Assembly (NCBI GenBank): GCA_950106755.1 | Contig: OX467091.1 | Coordinates: forward strand, 4,853,538 to 4,917,537 | Direction of reading: 5' to 3' | DNA: 64,000 bases | Origin: Climacium dendroides | Lineage: Eukaryota; Streptophyta; Bryopsida; Hypnales; Climaciaceae | Part shown: in pieces, positions 49,800-60,686 of the stretch | Layout: every line of letters starts with the position of its first letter | Position numbering within the stretch: the first letter of the stretch is position 1 | Position numbers and translations under genes: made by a program | Notes under the pieces: model-generated | Databases searched by the model: none | What the model was told of the DNA's origin: nothing | What the model saw: only the letters and a program-made list of their open reading frames with translations

Positions 49800-50124
49800 C
49801 ACTAAATAGTATATTTAGTGTTGGACTACATTTAGTGTAATTACCACCCTACTCCACACAACACTAAATCTCAACTTTGGAAAAATTAGTGTAATGCTAA
49901 ACTTGACTGCGCCGCCTCCATCTTTTGTCATCTCCTTCCCTGGCCTTCTCTACTTTTTAATGTGTTCTAACACTAAAATGTAAACCTTTTCAGATTTTAG
50001 ATTTACCATAGAGTACATGTAGTGTTAGAAATTAGATTTAATGTTACTTGCTTTAGTAGGGTTAACAATATTTAGTGACATGGTTCGTAAATAGTGTTGC
50101 TAACACCAAATATACTATTTAGTG
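49800..50124. mobile_element. MITE with near-palindromic CACTAAATAGT ends
   Basis: Left end CACTAAATAGTATATTTAGT; right end, reversed, CACTAAATAGTATATTTGGT. They differ at one position over these 20 bases and continue similarly beyond. TA lies on both sides (49798-49799 and 50125-50126). Each end is itself almost self-complementary. It is 325 bp with no coding capacity. The TA flank suggests a Tc1/mariner-type mover, though the CACTA opening is also seen in CACTA elements; their 3-bp duplication is not present (TTA versus TAC). Confidence 0.8.
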
Positions 50125-50188
50125 TACTGTCCTTCCATTCCACTTCCCATTTTTGATTTCTTGTCCAATTCCTTCCCTTCAATGTTCG

Positions 50189-50232
50189 GAAAAACCCGGA
50201 GGCTAGTTCAGAAAAACCCGGAGGCTAGTTCA
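50189..50232. repeat. Tandem duplication, 22-bp unit
   Basis: GAAAAACCCGGAGGCTAG occurs at 50189 and 50211 in two adjacent units. Confidence 0.9.
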
Positions 50233-50419
50233 AAGTTAGCGAGAGGAATTGGGAAAAATCCGGTAGCAATTTGAAAATGTTGACCAAAAACGAGAGGAAA
50301 AATCTATAAAATTTCTATTTTGAGTAAAAAATAGAGAAAATAACCAGACTGAGTTCTTAAAAAACCCAGTTCAATATGAGAACCAACCGGTAAAACTCAA
50401 AAAGTTTCCTGAGCACTGT

Positions 50420-51440
50420 TCCTCTGCCTTCCCAATTAAAGTGACCACGTGGAATTCTTCCCCTTCCCTGAGACCCTGACCCTTGCTCATCCTTCCGTTT
50501 TGCATTCCGTCCGTTTCATGTCTTGCCTTGCAGGAGGCACGGGCTTGCACGATGCTGCATTCATCGACCGAACGGAATTGAATGTCACGTGCAGGCGGTA
50601 TGGGAGAGCCGACGGATGAGCTGGGCCGGCCTGCCTGCTGGGGTGCTGGAGGTGCTGGAGTGCGCTGCTGGCCTGCCTGCCTGCTGGAGACTGGAGCCGC
50701 TGGCTGGCTGGGTTTTTTCGATTTCCGGAACAGTGATCAGTGATGAATGAATTCCATTTCCGGAGGGGGAGGGGTTGCTTTTCTCAGTTTTTGGCAGCAG
50801 GCGGGCCTGGCTGGCGGGGTGTCCGTCCTGACCGGAACATGTGGCGACAAACGCGAGGGGAGGAAACGACGAGGCGCGGGAATAAAACGACAGCGGGAGC
50901 CAAGAGGACATGAGCGCATGAGCGCCATGGAGCGCCTGGACGGTACGGGACCCCGGCCAGGAAGAGAGCAGGAGCAGGAGCGGCAGGCAGGACGGCATGA
51001 TGGGAAACTGCTGCAACTTGCCGTCATGCCTGGGCCTGGGCCCTGGGCCGCAGACTCGGGGCCTCGGGGGGGCACCAAGTCACCAACTGTTTGCTTTTCG
51101 CTTTTTCCGTGCCTGTTGTTTTTTGCGACACAAATTGGAAAAATACTGATTTCATGGGCAAAGGGAAAAAAGGGAAGAGGGAAGAACACACTCAAGCCCC
51201 TTTCGAGCAAGTCACCAACAGGTGGGGGTGATGAGTATTGCGACTTACTTTGCGAGGGAGGCGGGGAGGGAGAATTCGACGCAAGTCAAGTCACGCAACT
51301 GGTGGTGGAGCATATTCGACAGAGGGGCGCCCATGTTCGTCGCGGACATTCATCAGGTGGCCAAGCCGCCGGCTACGTCCGGGAGTGGGGAAGAAGGAGC
51401 AGTAGCAGGCCACTTGGCTCAGTTAACAGTGTATTGTAAG
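50420..51440 (+). other. GC-rich island with a 230-codon ORF, coding status unknown
   Basis: The block is strongly GC-rich. A plus-strand ORF (50747-51439, ATG start MNSISGGGG) encodes a low-complexity Gly/Arg-rich protein with one hydrophobic stretch (CFSLFPCLLFFATQIGKIL). Long frames are also open on the minus strand over the same bases (50585-51210). That, and the lack of any family match, make a composition artefact likely. The island may be a promoter or CpG-rich region next to a gene not visible here. Confidence 0.25.
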
Positions 51441-51480
51441 GGAAAGGTAAAAAATGAGAGCAAAACATAACGTTGTTTAA

Positions 51481-51748
51481 CCCTTAAAGGATGGATTGGT
51501 GATCATGGAAATCATCCATTTGGGGATTGGTGGCTGTAAAAATCATCCATTTGGGATTGGTGACCATGGAAATCATCCATTTTGGTATTGTGTGTATCAT
51601 TGGTTTAAGAAAATCCAAAAGTACTTATTGAAAGTCAAACTATTGTAGAAGACCTCCATTTTTCATATTAAATGTGGAGGATGAATAGTTGCACTTTTGT
51701 CCCACATAGAAAGATTTTTTTGTCATTTGTCAACCCCAAAAATGGCTT
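51481..51748 (-). mobile_element. CCCTTAAAG-family element, 5'-incomplete copy (minus)
   Basis: TTAA (51477-51480) followed by CCCTTAAAGGATGGATTG. Read in reverse it matches 54202-54543 (CTTCTACAATAGTTTGACTT; GCAACTATTCATC; CATAGAAAG). Near its end, a unit of about 33 bp around TGGAAATCATCCATTT is repeated three times. The far terminus has been replaced by the tandem repeats that follow. Confidence 0.65.
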
Positions 51749-52008
51749 TGTGGGATAACCAAGCAATGATTTTTGTCCCCATGTTGGGAATAGAAAGATT
51801 TTTTTGTCATTTGTCAACCCCAAAAATGGCTTTGTGGGATAACCAAGCAATGATTTTTGTCCCCATGTTGGGAAGGTATTAACCTTATGTCTCCCTAGAT
51901 GTCTAGGAGAGATTTTGAGTTTGTGGGATAACCAAGCAATGATTTTTGTCCCCATGTTGGGAAGGTATTAACCTTATGTCTCCTTAGATGTCTAGGAGAG
52001 ATTTTGAG
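51707..52008. repeat. Two interlocked tandem repeats (84-bp and 89-bp units)
   Basis: The 84-bp unit (TAGAAAGATTTTTTTGTC) occurs at 51707 and 51791. An 89-bp unit (TTTGTGGGATAACCAAGC) occurs at 51831 and 51920. The two overlap, sharing the TTTGTGGGATAACC block, and the 84-bp unit includes the inner end of the adjacent CCCTTAAAG-family element. Confidence 0.9.
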
Positions 52009-53659
52009 TACGATTGAAGGATTGGAGTTGATTGAAGAGCTATATAAGACAATTTCTTTTATTGTAAGGGGGGGGGGAGCTTTTCAAGAATGTAAAACAA
52101 AAATTGCCTCATAGATAAACAATGTTATGTAGTTGAATCACACATAATAGTGTATGACCAAGCAATGATCCTTCCTATAATAGGTAGGTGTTATGCTTTG
52201 CTAAATATCTAGGGGGAACTTAAATCAATTAATTTATTGATTTGAGTGTGTGTGTGTGATGAGCTATATAAATAATTTTGTTCACTAAAGGGGTCTCCTT
52301 TCCAATGATGCAGAAGGAAACCTTGGTTCATTTATAAATAATGTTATGGAAGTTCATAACATTGCATAACACCTTCTGAGGCTTCTCCTTATTTGAAGGT
52401 ATTTTCCTCTAAAAGAACACTTTTTATTATGACTTCCATTTAATTGAGTGGTTGAATCCTTCTATTCTATAGTGTACTTTGTGGGTTGTGAGATGCTTAT
52501 TAAATTAAAAATATAAAGGCAATCCCTTGATTTAGGGGAGCAAAAAAGGTCCCCTTGCTTAATAATATTATTACCCTCTTTCTAGGAAGAGCAACCACAT
52601 AATAGGGAATACATTAATTTTTTTTATTATTCTCAAAATCTTGTTTCAGGGCTAGATTTTGAGAATAACTAAAACATTCTAATATATTCATTGCCACCTA
52701 GTTGGTTTTCATGAGAATTGGGAAAATTTAATTTTTGAACATTTCATTTTAACTGAACTTTGAACATTGGAATTTTTTAAGAAGTTGTACCAAATGAACC
52801 CTCTATTGCACTACATTTACTAGAAGTATTGCACCATTCAAATAAGGCCTTATGGAGTCAATCAATGCTATAATGGCAATGACTAATTCAAGTCAAAGGT
52901 CTACAAGGAAGTCCAAGTCCACAAAAGAAGAAGCCCATATAACCACACAACCATTGGAAGCTCCCAACCTTCATAGTCCACTTAAAAATCAAGTCTCCAA
53001 TATTGAACCAACAAATATTAATATGCAATTACCATTCATAGTTGATCCATTGGCAATGATCTAAGGTACTTGTGACTAGTTTGCAAAATCTTCTAATTTT
53101 AATTCTTCTCTAATATATATAGCCTTCACACATGAGGGCCTAGAAGGTTAACTCCAATTTAAAAACTCATGGTTTATTTATAAGGCGTTCAAAAAATGTA
53201 TGCAAAGAGAAAGTCTACAATTCCCTTTTGACTATGAACAAAATCCAACAAAAGGATTTTAGTGTTCAATAGTGTAAATTGTGCTCAAAATAAATCAAGT
53301 GTATGATGTTCACAAACCCAATTTTATATAAACAATCTTCTATAATTTTATAGTAGAGAACATATGACTCAATACTTTCACCATTGATATATCTATGCAA
53401 TTGAATAATAGATTAGTGATTTGAACCTTCCTTCCATTATTCACACTTCACACCTTGACAAAGTGATAGTGTATGTGAAATTGCACCATTTCTATCTATT
53501 CTATGAGTAAAATATTTTACGAAATTGCACAACAATGTCCAAAAAATCAAAGAATTTATGTATCATTCCAATTGATACTTTGTTGTGAGCTTGCAAAATA
53601 ATTCGGATAAACTATAACTTTCTTACATCTTAATTTGTATCCTAAATCATATATTATAT
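52009..53659. other. AT-rich intergenic DNA, no gene
   Basis: No coding region recognised. There is a G10 run at about 52069-52078 and a short (GT)n near 52246-52258. Confidence 0.4.
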
Positions 53660-53977
53660 GGCCAATTTCGTTAAAATGGCGAAATTCCACTACTTTGGTA
53701 GTTTTATAGTTCAGAGCGGGTGGTCTGAAGCGCACAAAATGTCTTAGATGTCTGAAATCTATAACTTTCTTAGATGTGAGAAATCTACACTTGTGATAGA
53801 TGTCACTTTTACAATTTAGATCGCATGGTTTGAAATCTATAAATGTCATAGATTTCTTAAATCTATAAAAGTCCAAGATTCCTAAAAACTATACTTGTCC
53901 TAGATGCCATTTTTACAATTCAGAGCGGGTGGTCTGAAAATGGCACATGAAATGCCACCATTTTAACGAAATTCCCC
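53660..53977. mobile_element. MITE with GGNNAATTTCGTTAAAATGG ends
   Basis: Left end GGCCAATTTCGTTAAAATGG; right end, reversed, GGGGAATTTCGTTAAAATGG. The element is 318 bp. Inside, GAGCGGGTGGTCTGAA occurs twice exactly and once in decayed form (GATCGCATGGTTTGAA) at roughly 105-bp spacing. The target duplication is unclear. Confidence 0.7.
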
Positions 53978-54201
53978 ATTTATGCACAAGATGACAAATG
54001 TTTTCGACCTTCTTTACAAGTTTAGGATCATGAATTATTCATTCCTTGTCCCACATTCCAATCCAAATCACAATGAAAGTATGCTCATCAGAGACACATA
54101 ATATTTTGGATTCTCGATATTGTTTTTTATAATTTTTTTTAATTCACAAAATTAATTTTTTTTTACAAATAGTAATTCCACTTGGGACATAATATAATTA
54201 A

Positions 54202-54543
54202 CCCTTAAAGACACTATGGCAATTTTTTGGCCTCTGAATGACAAAGAATCCTTCTATGTGGGATAGAGGTGTAACTATTTGTCCTTGGAATTTTGTGTGA
54301 AAAGGAGAGGTCTTGTACATTAGCCTTTAAACATTGATAAGGATGTTTTTTGCCCAATGGATGACAAAAATCCTTCTAATAGAATAAACCTGCAACTATT
54401 CATTCTTTGAATTTTGTTGTGAAAAGGGGAGGTCTTCTATAATAGTTTGACTTCCAATGAGTGGTTTTGCAATTTTTTAAGCAAATGATTCACACGATAA
54501 CCAAATACATGATTTCTACGGTCACAAGTTCATCCTTTAAGGG
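54202..54543 (+). mobile_element. CCCTTAAAG-family element (complete)
   Basis: TTAA (54198-54201), then CCCTTAAAGACACTATGG. The right end CATCCTTTAAGGG is followed by TTAG. An internal block of about 125 bp is duplicated (GTGAAAAGGAGAGGTCTTG / GTGAAAAGGGGAGGTCTTC). Its ends resemble the main TTAA family (CCCCTAAAGG versus CCCTTAAAGG), so the two families are probably moved by the same or related machinery. Confidence 0.7.
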
Positions 54544-54547
54544 TTAG

Positions 54548-54629
54548 TTTAACATCCAATGAGTGCTTTTGGATTTTCTTGAACCAATGATTTGCATACT
54601 ATCGAAAGGGATGACCTGTCTTTTAAGGG
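54548..54629 (+). mobile_element. CCCTTAAAG-family element, 3' fragment
   Basis: Repeats the last 80 bp of the family (ATCCAATGAGTGCTTTTGGA) and ends CTTTTAAGGG followed by TTAA (54630-54633). Confidence 0.6.
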
Positions 54630-54899
54630 TTAACCAACGCTGGGGGCCTTTTTTTCGCCCCCAATAAAGGAGAGCCCCTAGCATTCAGAAACTTCTCAAT
54701 GTCTCTTTACAAATTAAACTAAAGTCACTTCTTGGGATCCAAGGAGGGATTATCCCAATTTCAAAGGGAGATGGTAAAGGCAAGATGTTACATCATGCCA
54801 TCGAAGGTAGATCCAACAGGATAAAATTTGTGTTTTAGGGATAAAAGTGAAAAAAATCCTATTTTGAGCCATGTCTAGGGTATGTTTCAAACCTCAAAA

Positions 54900-55146
54900 A
54901 GCTAATTTGGAGTCTTTGATTGCAAATATGAATTCAGAATTTGCAAAAGAAATCATATTTGGCAAATAAAAAATTCCTGCGTTTTCCCCGGGATAAATCC
55001 ACCTCACCAGGGGCCAGGGTGAACTGACCCCCTCATTACCCTGTTTTACCCCTGGGGAAAACACCGTGGAATTTTTTATTTGCAATCAGATGAATTTTTT
55101 TTCAATTTCTGAATTCAGATTTGCAATCAGCGGCCCCAAATTAGCT
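54900..55146. mobile_element. Fold-back element
   Basis: The two halves are inverted copies of each other over about 100 bp. Left arm AGCTAATTTGGAGTCTTTGA; right arm reversed AGCTAATTTGGGGCCGCTGA. Both continue TTGCAAAT-TGAATTCAGAA, and further in GCAAATAAAAAATTCC and GTTTTCCCC also pair. A loop of about 60 bp contains CCAGGGGCCAGGG. A single strand could form a long hairpin. Confidence 0.75.
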
Positions 55147-55189
55147 TAAGGGTAGTGTAGAAATATAAAAAATCATGGCAAAAAAATAG

Positions 55190-55560
55190 GGGACTTATTT
55201 TCACAATAACCCTAGCCAGGACAATGAGGGGGTCAGTTCTCCCTGGCCCCTCACCAGGCCCACCTTCGATGGCACGATTTAATGCCCTTCATGGGACCAG
55301 GGAGGATTGACCCCCTTATTGCCCATTCAAGGGTAAATGTAAAAATTGCCACCTATTTTGTGACACATCAATTTTATATTTCTTCGCACATCTCTACTAA
55401 TTTAGGGCCTCTGATTGCAAATATGAATTTAAAAATTTCAAATTTTGTGATGGGCGGCAAATAAAAAATTTCAGTGTTTTCTCCAAGGTTAAAACACGGG
55501 GCAATAAGGGTGTCAATCCTCCTTGGCCTCCTGCATGGTAAAGGTCTCCTTCATTTGTGT
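55190..55560. repeat. Partial copies of the fold-back element and its loop
   Basis: AATGAGGGGGTCAGTTCTCC at about 55224 repeats the loop sequence of 54900-55146. GCCTCTGATTGCAAATATGA at about 55407 is its left arm again. ATGCCATCGAAGGT (about 54796) and ACCTTCGATGGCA (about 55261) form an outer inverted pair. Confidence 0.6.
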
Positions 55561-55600
55561 GAAAAAAAAAGAAAAAAGGGAGGGGGGGGGGGGGGGCAAT
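55561..55600. repeat. Purine tract with a long G run
   Basis: A-rich, then G-rich sequence (AAAAAAGGGAGG followed by about 13 G). It marks the left edge of the gene island. Confidence 0.8.
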
Positions 55601-58212
55601 GGTTTATTTAGGTTGGTTTCGGCTTATCCAAAGCCGCTTTAGCAGCAATCTTCATTTGGTAGGTTTATCCAGTCCGGCACGCCTGCGAAAGTGAGGAGAA
55701 GATCCTCTTTTTGTCAAGCCATTTTTTGAAGCAAGTGTCCCGCTTTCCACTTTGAGCCATTTTCCAGAGGCTCCATCGCTTCCTGACCAAGACCTAGATT
55801 CCGTCAACTTCGTGGCAGCTATGGTGAAACGATGTTCAAGTACGCTCGTCAGTCAGACTTCGAATACAAAAAGAAATCTGTATACACTGGTCGGGGCTTG
55901 CAAACTGAACGTTCAGGCACACGATTGTCACTGACCTTTTGGCCAACTGGGAACGTGATTGGGTTTTCAGCTTTTTAGATTTCGGCTCACTCCACAACTG
56001 GAAATTAACAGATTTTTGGCCTCCGAAAAGGAATGTCTCGTGCCAAACGTGTGAGGTAGGAGATCACTTAACAAAAACGAGGAAGATCGTACGCGTCTCA
56101 AATGTATTTCTGCAAATGCATTATTTTTTTCAGATTCTTTTCGAGCTTTTCGCTGCATCCATTTCTTGCGCTTGGATATTATTAAATTGGTCAAGCATGC
56201 TTCCGGCAAGCAAGAGCCGATCGACTTGGGAAGGAAGTACTGAGCGTGGAGAGAATATATCTGTGCTTGGCCGCAGTCAATAATAATTATAAGATTTACG
56301 AGTGATTAATTTTAGTTTCTCAGGGAGGAAATTGAGTATTGGGGAATTTTTACTCCTTTTACATTCCCTCCCCGAGGTCAGTGCTTGAGTACCTGGTTAA
56401 TTCGCGATTGATTTTCAGATTTGTCAGTTGAACTCAATCTTAAAAGAATGGTGTATTTTTACGAAGAGCTACGAACAATCGTAGATTGCACCGGTCGAAC
56501 ATTTATTGCGTTGCCGTTCTCATTATGTATGCTGATTTGTTCTTATTGTCAAAGAAAAATTCAATTTTGAACACTGTATACGCCTTGATCAATTACGTTA
56601 TCAGTGACGCAGACGACAAGCGTTCAACAATTGACACAGAATAATCAGGGAATTTTTTTTTGATCCCACCGTCTTCTCTTCTGATCGATCAAATCATTTG
56701 AAGACACCGATCGGCGCGGGCTTCTCAACTTCGTTTCGGAATTGCCTCCCCGCACAAGTCGCAGCGTCAATCGATACTTTTCCGTGCTTGATTCGCGAAG
56801 TCCAACCTCCACTTGATGGTCTCGCCCTTCCACATGGCTGATGGAGAGCGCGAGCAATCACTGTGCGCGCTTACTGCGGTGCGTGCGGTGGACCAAGACT
56901 ATAAATATATATGTTAAGCTTTCCAGACTTCGAACCCTGTAAAGATTAGGGTGCATTTTTCTGGGAGTGAGTCCAGCCAGCTGGTGCGTTGATAAGGTCG
57001 TGTCACTCGTTATCTCTTTTCACTGAAGCCATGTCCCTGAGAGGTTAATAAGTAAAGACCTAACTAAGTGGCTTCAGCAGATTCAAGTTCATTGCCACAG
57101 CATTACGGTGAAGGGTAATACTTGTCCAGCACATTGTGACGGAGCAATGGCGAAAAATTGCTGGGTAATATAAATTTTCGCCACCGACTCCGTCTTGGTT
57201 AACTGCACCGTAACCTTCAAGAGCCATCGGCAATTATTTCCTGCTTCTCATGCCCAAATTAGTTCACCGTGTTCACCCTCCCTTTGTTATTACTTATAAA
57301 ATTCGATCAATGTCAGTGGGTCCCTGGCCGAGAGGTTGACTCATCCCTGCAATTCTGCGACTGCTCACCTGATTATTAGCAACCCACGAAAAGGTTTGCA
57401 GCGATTTGCATGGACTTTCCTCATTCAGAAAATAAAACCCATTAATAGATGTTCCTCGGCTAAATTCCGCGATGCGTGACCCGCATGTGATCTAACCTAC
57501 TCGCCAGCAGGGAACCTTTCATTCGGTCATGCGCAAAGAGCATCTCCCACACGTGTACGATGGTGGGCTCCCTTATCTCTCAATCTTCCAATGTCGCTTC
57601 GATGTGGTCGACCCCGAGCCGTTGATAGTCCTGTCCAGCGATTGTGTGTGCGTGTGTGTTTGCGAATCTTCCATTTCCATTTCCTTGCGAATTAAATCCC
57701 AGAAAAATATTTGGGGCTTTTTTACAAATTTGCCAAGATTAGGTTGAAGCAGTGATAAGCGGGTTGGCCGGATGCGGTTTGTGCTGCATCAAGTTATTAT
57801 TTGACGACATTATTGATGAGGAAATCTGACTACCATCGGTAAATTTACTGCAAAGAGATGTCCACTGTAATAGGATCCACCGACATTCTTCCTCTCTTTT
57901 TCTCTTTTTCTTTTTTTTCTTTTTTTCTTTTTTAATTTTTGTGGTACACATTGAAATTTATTTCAACGGCGAGGAATCGGAACGCGAAATACGAACCACC
58001 TGGAGGATTCTTCTTAGTTAGTATTGTGTTCGTTCGTACTGTTCTCGTTACTACAGGGGGCTTTTGGAAAGCGTTGGTACAGTGTGTGGCGGCTGCTAAT
58101 TTTAAGATTCTACAGAAATGCTGCCTCGAACTTATTAATTTCTTCACCACCTGGTTGTACAGAGAATGGGGAGTCGTGCATATTCCTGGCCTGGCAACTT
58201 GCCCATCCCCAG
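55601..58212. other. Gene-island upstream DNA, no coding call
   Basis: Unique, moderately GC-rich, transposon-free sequence upstream of the ERF gene. It contains a TATA-like word (CTATAAATATATATG, about 56899), a (GT)n run near 57642 and a T/C-rich tract at 57889-57936. Several 60-115-codon ORFs on both strands have no family resemblance. Confidence 0.4.
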
Positions 58213-58220
58213 GTTTATAA
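58213..58220 (+). promoter_or_regulatory. Candidate TATA box of the ERF gene
   Basis: TTTATAAG in a GC-richer context, about 880 bp before the ATG. If used, it implies a 5' leader of about 850 bp, with or without an intron. This is a sequence guess only. Confidence 0.3.
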
Positions 58221-59096
58221 GGGGCAGAAGTTCGAGTTAGCATGATCTAGTTTAGGAAACGCGCACATGAGCTCCTGAAGAGATTGCAGATCGAGTGTCG
58301 ACTTTAGTTCTCTCACATAATAAACCCTGGCCTCTGATTCCGAGTTTCCGACGGGCTTCTGTTCGGAAATGTGAGTCTGCTCGTGTGCGTCGGTCTGCTT
58401 TTCGACATACTTCACTTCCAGATTTGGACGGTGGCGGGCAAGTTTTGGGAGACACTGAGTCTCCAATTTTAGTTTAGATTTTCGGTTCGGTAGAACGTAT
58501 TGCAGTTCCTGGCCTTTCGTTTTCGGCCATGCGCTTGCTCACTGGAACTCTTCTGTCAAGATTTTGCTCCTTTCACCTGTAGCCTTTGCAGCTGGATCGA
58601 GAACTTAGATCAATTTGCGCAAAACCCATCTAAAGCTCCTAGTCATAGTTTTATTTCAAGTGAGATCTAGTGCAGAAATCAACAAGATAGATTTTACTTG
58701 GTAGTATTATTTGATTTAGATGAATTTCCTGCACTCGAACAAGGGTGAAGAGTCTCTTTGTTTCACGCGGCGTTGATCGAGGACTGTAAGCGGCACTTCA
58801 GTGTTTTGCACATCTTCTACTCAGTCAACTTGAACACGCGAGTCAGACTTCATCTGGTTCTTGCGGGCGATTAGGACATATTCCTGTTTAAATTTTGTTT
58901 CTGCGCATCCTAGATTGGATCCAGGTTTCTGGTTAAATCTTGCGCAGGGCGTTCTCAAGAACTTGCAGGTTTGACACTCTACAGTTGAAGTACCGGTTAC
59001 TGTTCAGTGTACATGTAGTCCGTGCTGCTTTAGGAATAATACTGCTGAGACGGGGAATGTAGCATAAGCATTTCGAGTATTGAGGTGATTGAAGAT

Positions 59097-60686
59097 ATGG
59101 CGTTGCACGAGTTGTTGGTTGGCAGCGCCGCTCACTCCAAGCGGAAGTACAATTCCACCTTATTTTCTGTGCCGGTGAAGAAAGAGAGAATCCAGTACAT
59201 CTCGGGGCTCTTAGACGATGAGAGTGTCGGTGAAGCTTGTCTGCGCTGTTTGGCCCCGGCCAAGTTCCACTACCTTTGCGATACGTGTATTGCAACATTG
59301 TCGTTCGAAAATGCAGCCCGACATGATGACCACATGCATCCAAGACCTTCAAATAACTTTGTTTCTCAGGAGAGTTTCAACTTACGCCCCGCTTCAAGCT
59401 TCAGGATCAATCAGCCACAGACTAATTCGTCGTCTCTCTCAACCGGGAGTGTAATTACTGGCCATCCCGGGGCGCAGATGAGCTATCAAGAACCGACCAG
59501 GAATCGTTTTTCTCACTTGCAGCAGTCATCGCAGAAGTACGAAAGCCTGCAGCAGGAATCCCTAATGCACCTGGGACCTTTTCTTGACGTATCGAAGAGC
59601 GTGGAGGACGGGGCGACCAGCCATGACTATGGCATTGGAGCGGTTGTGGGAGAGCACGCCCTCTTCGGCAATTCCAAAGAGTTTTCCGATTTTCCCTCCC
59701 AAATGCCAGTCACACATTCTGAGAATGTGGCCAATCCATGGCAACAGCAGCTTTCAGCTTATGGCGTTGGAAGTATGACGTCCGTAGCAGCGTATTCAGA
59801 TAGTTTGAGGTCATCGTCACGCGATCAGTCCAGTACTCAGCAAGCATCAAGTTATTTAACATTCCAGAAATGTGACCCGACCTTACAATGGTGTACATCT
59901 GATTCGGAGCTTCTCATTCAAGACTCGGAAAGATTTGGCTCTGTGATGCAGCAGCCGCGTTTTTATACGAATGAGGAAGTTTTCGAAGCTGCAGATCGTC
60001 GTTGTTTGTCAAGCAATATTACGGAGAAGGCCACTAGCAGTGATGATTACCCAGTTCCTACCACAAGGCGAACTTACAGAGGCGTTAGGAAAAGGCCATG
60101 GGGACGATGGTCAGCAGAGATTCGTGACAGGATTGGCAAATGCAGACACTGGCTTGGAACATTTGATACAGCCGAAGATGCAGCAAGGGCGTATGACGCC
60201 GCCGCGAGGAGGTTGCGTGGAGCCAAGGCGCGAACAAATTTTGAATTGCCCGCTTCGTCCTGCTTGTCGCCTACTCCTACAGAGTCTCCAGATCTGCTGC
60301 CGGGCGAAAGCATCCACGAACGCGCTGTCAGACTCTCTCTTAAGCCCGTCTCTTCTCACTCTCGTTCCACCACGGCAAACTCTACTCACGCCAGACCTAA
60401 CCCTGTCGAAGAAACCAAGTCTCAGGTGGTTGAAGAATTCAAGCCAGGGTTGAACGCACTGCCAATTTCTCCAAGCCAGACAGTTGGAGACCAAGGGTCG
60501 AAGTTGGATCTGACTTTAGGGCATGCCAGCCCTAAGTCGAGTTCCAGTCTGGACAGTACGCTGGAATCGTCCGCAACGTACACTTCTCCCGAGACTGGCA
60601 TTCAACTCCCCACTTCCTGGCTCTTCCCCACCTCAACAATTTCCGCCGTAGACTCGCATCCCTTAGTTTCAAATGCCTGGTGCTGA
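59097..60686 (+). CDS. AP2/ERF transcription factor with N-terminal Cys/His cluster and EAR motif
   Basis: A single uninterrupted ORF of 529 residues from the first in-frame ATG (MALHELL); an upstream GTG at 59085 is not a plant start. The AP2/ERF DNA-binding domain is at residues 327-385 ([18 protein letters not shown], then [31 protein letters not shown]), complete with the WLG and RAYD elements. At the two subgroup-defining positions it has Ser and Asp; the Asp is ERF-like rather than DREB-like. Residues 48-79 hold C-x2-C-x9-C-x2-C-x11-H-x2-H, which could bind zinc and loosely recalls a shortened B-box. LDLTL at 470-474 fits the LxLxL EAR repression motif, so a nuclear repressor is inferred. 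The linkers are Ser/Gln-rich. The neighbouring glyoxalase gene is convergent, 523 bp away. Confidence 0.93.
   Translation: MALHELLVGSAAHSKRKYNSTLFSVPVKKERIQYISGLLDDESVGEACLRCLAPAKFHYLCDTCIATLSFENAARHDDHMHPRPSNNFVSQESFNLRPASSFRINQPQTNSSSLSTGSVITGHPGAQMSYQEPTRNRFSHLQQSSQKYESLQQESLMHLGPFLDVSKSVEDGATSHDYGIGAVVGEHALFGNSKEFSDFPSQMPVTHSENVANPWQQQLSAYGVGSMTSVAAYSDSLRSSSRDQSSTQQASSYLTFQKCDPTLQWCTSDSELLIQDSERFGSVMQQPRFYTNEEVFEAADRRCLSSNITEKATSSDDYPVPTTRRTYRGVRKRPWGRWSAEIRDRIGKCRHWLGTFDTAEDAARAYDAAARRLRGAKARTNFELPASSCLSPTPTESPDLLPGESIHERAVRLSLKPVSSHSRSTTANSTHARPNPVEETKSQVVEEFKPGLNALPISPSQTVGDQGSKLDLTLGHASPKSSSSLDSTLESSATYTSPETGIQLPTSWLFPTSTISAVDSHPLVSNAWC

Noticed and set aside
50747..51439. 230-codon ORF as a protein-coding gene
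   Set aside because: Long frames are open on both strands of the same GC-rich DNA, the protein is low-complexity and no domain is visible. I kept it only as part of a GC-rich island.
59085..59096. Upstream GTG as the ERF start
   Set aside because: Plant nuclear genes start at ATG; the ATG at 59097 is the first in frame.
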